Shown here piece by piece: positions 27,129 to 33,658 of a stretch of DNA of 64,000 bases. Made by a program: the position numbers and the translations under genes. Under the pieces are notes generated by a model that saw only the letters and a program-made list of their open reading frames with translations, had not been told where the DNA came from and did not search any database. The stretch is from Bacteroidota bacterium (GTDB lineage Bacteria; Bacteroidota; Ignavibacteria; Kapaibacteriales; UBA2268). The number at the start of each line of letters is the position of its first letter. The first letter of the stretch is position 1. The DNA lies in NCBI GenBank assembly GCA_021780815.1, contig JAJXYC010000005.1:1-64000 (forward strand), read 5' to 3'.

Positions 27129-28538
27129 TTATTTCGCAATTATTAATTTATTATAGTTTCTATGAGAACTATTTGATATTTCTACATAATAAATTCCATC
27201 TTTGATATTTGATAAATCAATATTTGATAAATTATTATACGATTTTGTTGATAGCAAACAATTTCCTAAATTATTATAGATTTTTATATTAAAATTATCA
27301 TAATCTGTTTTGATCGTAATAAAGTTTTTTGCTGGATTTGGAAAAATTTGAACGTCAGATGCTTTTTGTTTCTTGTCAACAGACACAAGAGTAACAAATT
27401 TAATATAATTTATTGTATTATTGGGTGTGTAGTCAGTCTTTAAAGAAGGAGCAACAACAAAATTTGAACTATAATAACTACCTTCATTGTTAGAAAAAGA
27501 ATAATCAAATGATTCCCCTTTTCCATCTATATCAATTGATGAATACTCGTTGCTAAAATCATTTTTATTTAAATCATCAATTAGCCACATTTCCATTTTA
27601 GCATCATAATTAACGGAAATTAGATAATTTGTTGATTGCAAACTTCCATCAAAATCCACATAATTCATTTTAATTAATTTAGAAAAACTTGGTCCATTCC
27701 ATGTATTTGATTTTGAATAAATTGGAGTAAAAGATTTTTTTAGCATATTAATTAGATTTATTGTTCCTGAGAACATACTTGTCGCAACAATATAGTTATT
27801 GCCAAACATAGAAATATGATTACCTGTATTACCAATACCTACTACATCAAATTGAGGATAAGAATTTTCATCAAAATTATCAAATTGAACGTTTGAAGAA
27901 TCGCTCCCAAAAGGACCAACATTTAGCACAGCCAGACCAATTTTATCAGGTGAGTAAGTATCAAATCCCAAAGATTGTTGGGAGTTTATTCCAACGGGAT
28001 ATTTTACAATTATGTTTTGTGTTTTTGGATTGAATAAAATAACGGTATCAATAGAATTACTTTGTGAAGACTTTGTAATAATTAATTCTCCATTTTGATA
28101 ATCCAAACCCGACGCAGTAAAACCAAAATGTTCTTGATTAATAGGAGTGTAATTATCTAATGAATATCCTTGAATATAATTTATATGGTTAATGTAAATT
28201 ATTCTTTCTGCAGAATTAAAAGCAGGACGGAAAGGGAAAGGAATACTTGCAAAGTCAAAATCATAAACTTTTTTTACTTCAATATCACCGTTACTTGCTT
28301 CTTTTAAAGTCCACCAACTTGGTTTCACATCTCCTGAATCAGGTTCAAATATGCCGTTAAAGTTTTTATCTGTTCCTTTGCAAAAAATATGAAATATTGC
28401 ACTAACAGAATCATAAAAGACAGCAACAGGTTCATTCCCTACATTATAGCTCTTCTTATCTGTATAATTATAATTAGCTTTTAATGAAAAATTATGAAAA
28501 ATAAACAAACAAAAAAATAAAAGAAAAAAGTGTTTCAT
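27129..28538 (-). CDS. T9SS-sorted beta-propeller protein, first gene of the B12 operon
   Basis: This 469-residue protein has a signal peptide (MKHFFLLFFCLFIFHNFSLKA) followed by blade-like repeats (VGNEPVAVFYDSVSAIFHIF, SAERIIYINHINYIQGYSLDNYTPI, YQNGELIITKS) and a sorting domain (VQIFPNPAKNFITIKTD ... IKDGIYYVEISNSS). It is the gene nearest the riboswitch. An AAGGG Shine-Dalgarno supports the start. I infer a cell-surface B12-capture or accessory protein working with the BtuB-like receptor; unlike BtuG it would be exported by the T9SS and not anchored by a lipid of its own. No closer family is recognised. Confidence 0.78.
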   Translation of the reverse strand: MKHFFLLFFCLFIFHNFSLKANYNYTDKKSYNVGNEPVAVFYDSVSAIFHIFCKGTDKNFNGIFEPDSGDVKPSWWTLKEASNGDIEVKKVYDFDFASIPFPFRPAFNSAERIIYINHINYIQGYSLDNYTPINQEHFGFTASGLDYQNGELIITKSSQSNSIDTVILFNPKTQNIIVKYPVGINSQQSLGFDTYSPDKIGLAVLNVGPFGSDSSNVQFDNFDENSYPQFDVVGIGNTGNHISMFGNNYIVATSMFSGTINLINMLKKSFTPIYSKSNTWNGPSFSKLIKMNYVDFDGSLQSTNYLISVNYDAKMEMWLIDDLNKNDFSNEYSSIDIDGKGESFDYSFSNNEGSYYSSNFVVAPSLKTDYTPNNTINYIKFVTLVSVDKKQKASDVQIFPNPAKNFITIKTDYDNFNIKIYNNLGNCLLSTKSYNNLSNIDLSNIKDGIYYVEISNSSHRNYNKLIIAK

Positions 28539-28654
28539 ATAGCACCCTTTAAATTAAAAATTATACAATGGGAAGAAAGAAGAATAAAATGAAATGTTTG
28601 CTTATTATTCACTCTGCTCATTGTAATTGTTCACGCAAAATAATCAATGAGAAT

Positions 28655-28790
28655 TTGTATGAGTGTTTTCTGGCTTAGTTTCAACAAAAAATACCACCTT
28701 CCCAAATATAATTCAGTGGTTGCTTTCACAGCACGGCATTTTCTCCACATTACAGCTGCGGAACAGCACAGGATTTTCACCTGTTTCCTA
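28655..28790 (-). ncRNA. Cobalamin riboswitch
   Basis: Read on the minus strand, the conserved parts appear in the right order: GGTGAAAATCCTGTGC (complement of about 28765-28780), CGCAGCTGTAATG (28747-28759), GCAACCACTG (28714-28723), GGGAAGGTGG (28694-28703) and the B12 box AAGCCAGAAAACACTC (28661-28676). The element lies about 115 bases before the first gene of a BtuB-like operon. On binding B12 it would shut off uptake. An additional hairpin (28790-28799 with 28806-28815) precedes it in the leader. The expression platform between 28539 and 28655 shows no clear terminator, so control of translation is possible. Confidence 0.93.
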
Positions 28791-28834
28791 AGTAATTTTA
28801 TATCAAAAATTACTTTTTATCACACAAATTTTTA

Positions 28835-28842
28835 CAAAATTA
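28835..28842 (-). promoter_or_regulatory. -7 element of the B12 operon
   Basis: CAAAATTA on the plus strand is TAATTTTG on the minus strand, the Bacteroidota -7 consensus, 45 bases before the riboswitch core. It would start a leader of about 290 bases. No matching -33 TTTG is obvious. Confidence 0.45.
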
Positions 28843-28851
28843 ATAAAAAGA

Positions 28852-28881
28852 TTTGAATATGAAAAATTTTAGTTATTTTTG
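28852..28881 (+). promoter_or_regulatory. Promoter of the response regulator gene
   Basis: TTTG (28852-28855) and TATTTTTG (28874-28881), 18 bases apart, fit the Bacteroidota -33/-7 promoter. The ATG follows 30 bases later. This is the best two-part promoter match I found in the window, and it lies back to back with that of the B12 operon. Confidence 0.55.
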
Positions 28882-28911
28882 TAAAAGTAAAATAAACCAA
28901 AAAGAAGTAAA

Positions 28912-29394
28912 ATGAGAAAACCTTATATACTTGTTGTTGATGACAACAAAATAACAACAAAATTAATGAGAAAATATTTGGAATCGCATGGGTTTGAGGC
29001 AATGGAAGCATACGACGGAATCGATGCTTTAGAAAAAATTGCCATAAGAATTCCCGATGCAATTGTTCTTGATGTTATGATGCCACGTATGGACGGTTAT
29101 GAGACTGTGAAAAATTTAAGAGAAAAACTCGAAACAAGTGAAATCCCTATTGTAATTGTTACAGCATTAAATGATGTCCCGACTCAAATTAAAGCAATAG
29201 AAATCGGCGCAAATGATTTTTTAAGCAAACCAGTTGAAGAAAAATTATTAATCGCAAAAGCAAAAATCCTCTCTCACATAAGTATGCAACAAGATAGAAT
29301 TAAATTTTTCCAAAACATTGTTGCAAATTTAAAAAACAACGAAGTTCAAATTAATGATATAGATGAAAAAATTGCAAATAGTGATTTATTTTAA
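28912..29394 (+). CDS. Stand-alone response regulator (receiver domain)
   Basis: This 160-residue protein is a CheY-like receiver: acidic pair Asp10/Asp11, phosphoacceptor Asp54 in IVLDVMMPRMDG, Thr84 and Lys106 (FLSKP). After about residue 122 there is only a helical tail (MQQDRIKFFQNIVANLKNN), so there is no DNA-binding or enzymatic output. The receiver resembles the PleD/two-receiver type by the VLDVMMP-MDGYE run. It sits 9 bases ahead of radA and is probably co-transcribed. No kinase is adjacent; the PAS kinase at 38745 is one candidate partner. Confidence 0.88.
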   Translation: MRKPYILVVDDNKITTKLMRKYLESHGFEAMEAYDGIDALEKIAIRIPDAIVLDVMMPRMDGYETVKNLREKLETSEIPIVIVTALNDVPTQIKAIEIGANDFLSKPVEEKLLIAKAKILSHISMQQDRIKFFQNIVANLKNNEVQINDIDEKIANSDLF

Positions 29395-29403
29395 TTTGGA
29401 AAA

Positions 29404-30750
29404 GTGAAAAATAAAATTTATTATGTTTGCACTCATTGTGGAGCACATTCTGCTAAATGGCTTGGACGTTGTCCTAATTGTGGAGAATGGAATTCATTAG
29501 TTGAAGAAAAAACAACATCTTCTCAATCTTCAAAATCTAATACTCAATTAGAAAAACCTGTTTTACTTTCTGAAATTACAAACTTCGATATTCAGAGAAT
29601 TTCAGTTCCTATTGACGAGTTTAATAGGGTCTTAGGTGGTGGAATTGTTCCTGGTTCCGTTATTTTAATTGGTGGAGACCCCGGAATTGGCAAATCAACA
29701 TTGCTCCTACAAGTATCTGGACTTTTTCAACCAAAAGAATGTCTATATATATCAGGTGAAGAATCAAAAGAACAAATCGCTCTTCGTGCTAAAAGAGTTT
29801 TAAATAAAAATCAAAATTTTGAAATATTAGCAGAAACCAATTTAGACCAAGTTCTTTCTATCTTAGAAAATAGTGAATACAAATTTGTAGTAATTGATTC
29901 TATCCAATCTATTTATTCCACAGATGCAGATGGGATACCAGGCAGTCTAGTACAAATTAGAGAAAGTACTCAAAAATTAACCGAATTTGCTAAAAGGACA
30001 GGAACTGCTGTCTTTTTAATTGGTCATGTTACAAAAGAAGGTTTTATTGCGGGTCCAAAAGTTCTAGAACATATTGTAGATGTTGTTCTTCAATTCGAAG
30101 GTGAAAAAAACTATGCTTATAGAATTTTAAGAACGTTGAAAAACAGATTTGGTTCAACTAACGAAATTGGAATTTTTGAAATGGTTGAATCCGGATTAAA
30201 AGAAGTAAAAAATCCCTCGGAAATCTTTTTAGCGGATAATTTTTCTTCTCCTGGTGTATCTATTTCAGCAGTAATTGAAGGTAGCCGCCCAATGTTAATT
30301 GAAGTGCAAGGATTAGTAACTTCTTCTGGTTATTCTTATCCCCAACGGACAACTAATGGATTTGATATGAAACGTTTACAACTAATTTTGGCCGTTTTAG
30401 AAAAGCGTCTCAATTTAACTTTTAGCAATAAAGATGTATTTGTAAATATTGCAGGCGGATTTAGAATTGACGATACTGCTCTAGATTTAGCAGTTGCTTT
30501 ATCACTAATAAGTTCAAATTCTGATATGATTTTACCTGATAAAACTTTAATCATCGGCGAAGTTGGGCTAACAGGTGAAGTTAGAAGTATTTCCCATATT
30601 GAACCAAGATTAATAGAATCCGAAAAACTGGGTTTTAACCATATTGTGTTACCAAAAGCTTCACAAAATAAATTAACAAAAAATTTTAAATTAAAATATA
30701 CTTTTGTAGAAAGCCTCCTTGATGCCTTCTTAAAAATCATTAAAAGATAA
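29404..30750 (+). CDS. radA: DNA repair protein RadA
   Basis: RadA is a RecA-like ATPase that helps branch migration in recombinational repair. The 448 residues show all parts: an N-terminal zinc finger (Cys9, Cys12, Cys23, Cys26), Walker A GGDPGIGKS (90-98), the RadA-specific KNRFG motif (246-250), and a C-terminal Lon-protease-like domain (for example ALDLAVALSLISSNSD and LIIGEVGLTGEVRSI). The start is GTG (29404), with no in-frame ATG that would keep the zinc finger. It follows the response regulator by 9 bases. Confidence 0.95.
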   Translation: MKNKIYYVCTHCGAHSAKWLGRCPNCGEWNSLVEEKTTSSQSSKSNTQLEKPVLLSEITNFDIQRISVPIDEFNRVLGGGIVPGSVILIGGDPGIGKSTLLLQVSGLFQPKECLYISGEESKEQIALRAKRVLNKNQNFEILAETNLDQVLSILENSEYKFVVIDSIQSIYSTDADGIPGSLVQIRESTQKLTEFAKRTGTAVFLIGHVTKEGFIAGPKVLEHIVDVVLQFEGEKNYAYRILRTLKNRFGSTNEIGIFEMVESGLKEVKNPSEIFLADNFSSPGVSISAVIEGSRPMLIEVQGLVTSSGYSYPQRTTNGFDMKRLQLILAVLEKRLNLTFSNKDVFVNIAGGFRIDDTALDLAVALSLISSNSDMILPDKTLIIGEVGLTGEVRSISHIEPRLIESEKLGFNHIVLPKASQNKLTKNFKLKYTFVESLLDAFLKIIKR

Positions 30751-30772
30751 TTCTTTATTTAAATAATTTTCT

Positions 30773-30780
30773 TAATTTTG
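30773..30780 (+). promoter_or_regulatory. -7 element before the TPP riboswitch
   Basis: TAATTTTG matches TAnnTTTG and lies 8 bases before the P1 stem of the TPP aptamer, exactly where transcription of a riboswitch leader should begin. The -33 region has no clear TTTG. Confidence 0.5.
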
Positions 30781-30788
30781 TAAATATA

Positions 30789-30864
30789 CCGTGGGGGTGC
30801 TGAAAATATCAGCTGAGAGTGACCCTTGGAACCTGACCCAGATAATACTGGCGTAGGGAAACGG
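30789..30864 (+). ncRNA. TPP riboswitch (THI element)
   Basis: The aptamer is complete: a P1 stem CCGT/ACGG at the ends, GGGGGTGCTG, the CTGAGAGTGACCC motif (P2/J2-4), CCTTGGAACCTGACCC, and TACTGGCGTAGGGAA. It lies 88 bases before the ATG of a TonB receptor. Downstream, CTCC (30907-30910) can pair with GGAG (30942-30945), the Shine-Dalgarno of the receptor, with more A-T pairs alongside, so thiamine pyrophosphate may control translation. The pairing is inference by eye. Confidence 0.95.
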
Positions 30865-30951
30865 ATTTTACGAAAGATTTCCTTATTTTTTTCCTTTCTC
30901 ACTCACCTCCCGGAAAATTTATTTTGTTTAATAATTTTTTCGGAGTTCTCT

Positions 30952-33390
30952 ATGTTTAAAAATTTATTTTTTTACACTTTTTTTACACTTTTTGTGTTTT
31001 TGTTTAGTTCTAATTTGATTGGGATTAATGCTTTTGCTCAAACAACCAATAATAAAACAAAAGATACTTTAAACTATTTAATGCCAAGCTTAACAGTAAC
31101 ATCGGATAAGGCAGAAGGGCAAAATGCCCCAATTCCTTTCTCATCTATCAACAGCTCAGAAATTTCTCAAAGGTATATTTATCAAGATATTGCAATTTTG
31201 ATTTCAGAATTACCTTCACTATACTCTTATTCACAAAACGGAAATGGAATCGGATATTCCACATTATCCTTGCGTGGATTTGACCAAAGAGAAATCTCAG
31301 TGAACGTTAATGGTATTCCTCAAAATGACCCAGAAGACCATAACGTTTATTGGATTGATTTTCCAGATTTAGCCTCTAATTTAGAATCAATAGAGGTACA
31401 ACGTGGTGCAAGTTTGTCAAATTTTGGAACCTCTTCAATTGGCGGCGCAATCAATTTGACAACTACTAACTTCATAAATAAAAAGGGAGTTAGTGTATAT
31501 TCAGGAATTGGCTTCCAAGAGTTTGGCTATAAAAATCAAATGTTACAAAATGTGAGTAAATTTTCAGTTGAAGCCTCTTCCGGCTTAATTAATTCTTCTA
31601 ATGAACCAAATAGTCCAAACAAATTTGCATTTTACACAAGATTATCAAGAATAAATTCTTTTGGCTATCGAGATAATTCTTGGGCATACTTAAACAGCTA
31701 TTTTTTAGGGTTAGCATTTTTTAATCCAATCTTTACTACACAAATTAATATTTTTGGAGGTCCTTTAAACGACGCATTAGCATATAACGGTATTCCTAAA
31801 CAAGATATTTATGATTTAACAAAAAGGATAGAGAATTTTAATTATTTTAGTTATGATTCAACAGGGAAAGTGGTAAATTACTCACAATTAAGGAGAAAGC
31901 AAGAAGTTGAAGAATTTTCACAACCACACTTTGAATTATTGAACGACATTAAGGTTTCAGATGATGCAACGATTAAATCATCATTATTTTACTATTCAGG
32001 CGAAGGTTATTATGATTATGACGGAACAGGCTGGACTGGCGCAAGTTCTTTCCAATTAAATGCAGGAAATGGCTACCCTAATGCAAAAGATCCACAAAAT
32101 CCTATTATAAGGGCTTTTGTGAACAACGAACAAATAGGCTGGATACCAAGATTAATTATTAATGGTGAAAACTCTGTATTAAACATTGGTTTGGAAGCCA
32201 GATTCCATCGTTCAATTCATTGGGGTAAAATTCAATCTGCTGGTGATTTGCCAAGTAATTATGACCCTGATTTTAAATTTTACCAATATGATGGAAATCG
32301 CAATATTTTTTCTGGATTTGTGAACTATAATTATTTAATAAATTCAAACATTCATTTGTTCGCTGATGGTCAATTGATTTACCACAACTATTCAATAGAC
32401 AATGAAAAGAAAGGAAATTTTTATACTACATATTTAGCAGATAATGGAACTTTAATAGGAAATGGAGGTAAACTATTTTCGATAAATTATTTATTTTTTA
32501 ATCCAAAAGTTGGAATAAATTGGGCATTAGATGAAAAGCAAGATGTTTATTCATTCATTGGTTTAACATCACAAGAACCAAGAATGGAAAATTTATATAA
32601 TGCATCGGAAGCCTTTACAGGTACAACCCCCAACTTTTCTCAATTTATTGATGCACAAAGTCAAGTAAGATATGATTTTTCAAAGCCATTGATTAAACCT
32701 GAAAATTTACTTGATGTTGAGCTTGGATATAATTATAAAACAGAAGCAATAAAATTAAATGCTAATTTCTATTGTATGTTGTATAATAACGAACTCGTAA
32801 AAAGTGGTCAATTAGATATTTTTGGAGACCCGATAGATGGAAATGCACCCAAAACATTACATATTGGGATAGAACTTTCAGGTAGTCATTTGTTATTCCA
32901 TAATGATAACAATGGACTATCTCTTTTATGGAACTGTTCTTACTCGCACAATAGAATTTTGGATTACACATTCCAATTAGGAAACAAGCAATCAATTTCA
33001 TTAAATAATAATCCTATTGCTGGCTTTCCTGATTTATTAGGTAATGCAAGGTTGAACTATAATTTTAAGAATTTATTTGTATCTTTGCAATTTGTTTATG
33101 TGGGTGAATCAAAAACTGATAATTTTGGAAATTTACTATCAACAGATGCTCTTAAAAATTATTTAGGAACAGAATATTATTCGGATAATACATTAAATCC
33201 ATTCTCTATATTCAATTTTGATTTATCTTATAAATTCATAATTAATTCAATTAGCATAAAATCTATTGAATTGCAATTACAAGTAAATAATTTAACAAAT
33301 CAAATATATGCCGCTGGTGCAGAAGGGAAAGAGTTTTTCCCAGGTGCTGAAAGAAATTTCTTCTTAGGAATTAAGTTAGGTTTGTTTTAA
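30952..33390 (+). CDS. TonB-dependent receptor, predicted thiamine uptake
   Basis: The reading frame is open from 30826, but that lies within the riboswitch; the real start is the ATG at 30952 (MFKNLFFYTFFTLFVFLF, a signal peptide) with CGGAG 6 bases ahead. The 812-residue protein has a plug (YSTLSLRGFDQREISVNVNGIPQND, SSIGGAINLTT) and a long barrel with PEDHNVYWIDFPDL and a typical C-terminal aromatic end (LGIKLGLF). TonB receptors behind TPP riboswitches in Bacteroidota are taken to import thiamine or its precursors; substrate is inferred from the riboswitch alone. No inner-membrane thiamine transporter or thi gene is adjacent. Confidence 0.9.
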   Translation: MFKNLFFYTFFTLFVFLFSSNLIGINAFAQTTNNKTKDTLNYLMPSLTVTSDKAEGQNAPIPFSSINSSEISQRYIYQDIAILISELPSLYSYSQNGNGIGYSTLSLRGFDQREISVNVNGIPQNDPEDHNVYWIDFPDLASNLESIEVQRGASLSNFGTSSIGGAINLTTTNFINKKGVSVYSGIGFQEFGYKNQMLQNVSKFSVEASSGLINSSNEPNSPNKFAFYTRLSRINSFGYRDNSWAYLNSYFLGLAFFNPIFTTQINIFGGPLNDALAYNGIPKQDIYDLTKRIENFNYFSYDSTGKVVNYSQLRRKQEVEEFSQPHFELLNDIKVSDDATIKSSLFYYSGEGYYDYDGTGWTGASSFQLNAGNGYPNAKDPQNPIIRAFVNNEQIGWIPRLIINGENSVLNIGLEARFHRSIHWGKIQSAGDLPSNYDPDFKFYQYDGNRNIFSGFVNYNYLINSNIHLFADGQLIYHNYSIDNEKKGNFYTTYLADNGTLIGNGGKLFSINYLFFNPKVGINWALDEKQDVYSFIGLTSQEPRMENLYNASEAFTGTTPNFSQFIDAQSQVRYDFSKPLIKPENLLDVELGYNYKTEAIKLNANFYCMLYNNELVKSGQLDIFGDPIDGNAPKTLHIGIELSGSHLLFHNDNNGLSLLWNCSYSHNRILDYTFQLGNKQSISLNNNPIAGFPDLLGNARLNYNFKNLFVSLQFVYVGESKTDNFGNLLSTDALKNYLGTEYYSDNTLNPFSIFNFDLSYKFIINSISIKSIELQLQVNNLTNQIYAAGAEGKEFFPGAERNFFLGIKLGLF

Positions 33391-33429
33391 AAAATCATAA
33401 AATAACGATACAAATTTTAATAATAAGTT

Positions 33430-33463
33430 AATCCCCAATTGCATAATTAATTGGGGATTTTTT
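33430..33463 (+). terminator. Intrinsic terminator after the thiamine receptor gene
   Basis: AATCCCCAATT (33430-33440) and AATTGGGGATT (33449-33459) form an 11-bp stem with an 8-base loop followed by Ts. It lies 40 bases past the receptor stop codon. Confidence 0.85.
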
Positions 33464-33470
33464 ATTATTT

Positions 33471-33641
33471 TTATTCATCAAAAATAAAGACTTTTTCAAT
33501 AGTTAAATTAAAAAAAATTGCAATATCATAAGCAAGTTCTGGAGATGGATTATAATTGTTTTTCTCGAGAAGAACAATTATCTCTCTTCTCACTTTTACA
33601 GCATGTGCTAATTGGTCTTGAGCAATATTATTTTTGAACTA
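33471..33641 (-). pseudogene. Relic of an XRE-family helix-turn-helix regulator
   Basis: On the minus strand 55 codons without a start read FKNNIAQDQLAHAVKVRREI then IVLLEKNNYNPSPELAYDIA and FFNLTIEKVFIFDE, stop. This is the pattern of the short YozG-type XRE regulators (MKN-I-...QEQLA-...-IEKGKYNPSLELAFKIA-...-IEEVFIYEE), but the segment with the first helix is missing, and a TAG (33639-33641) stands directly before it. The family is about 65-70 residues. It is a decayed gene between a terminator and glgP. Confidence 0.65.
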
Positions 33642-33658
33642 AACAGATTAATATCTAA

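Noticed and set aside
30826..30951. Upstream start of the thiamine receptor frame
   Set aside because: It lies inside the TPP aptamer; the ATG at 30952 gives a proper signal peptide and has GGAG before it.
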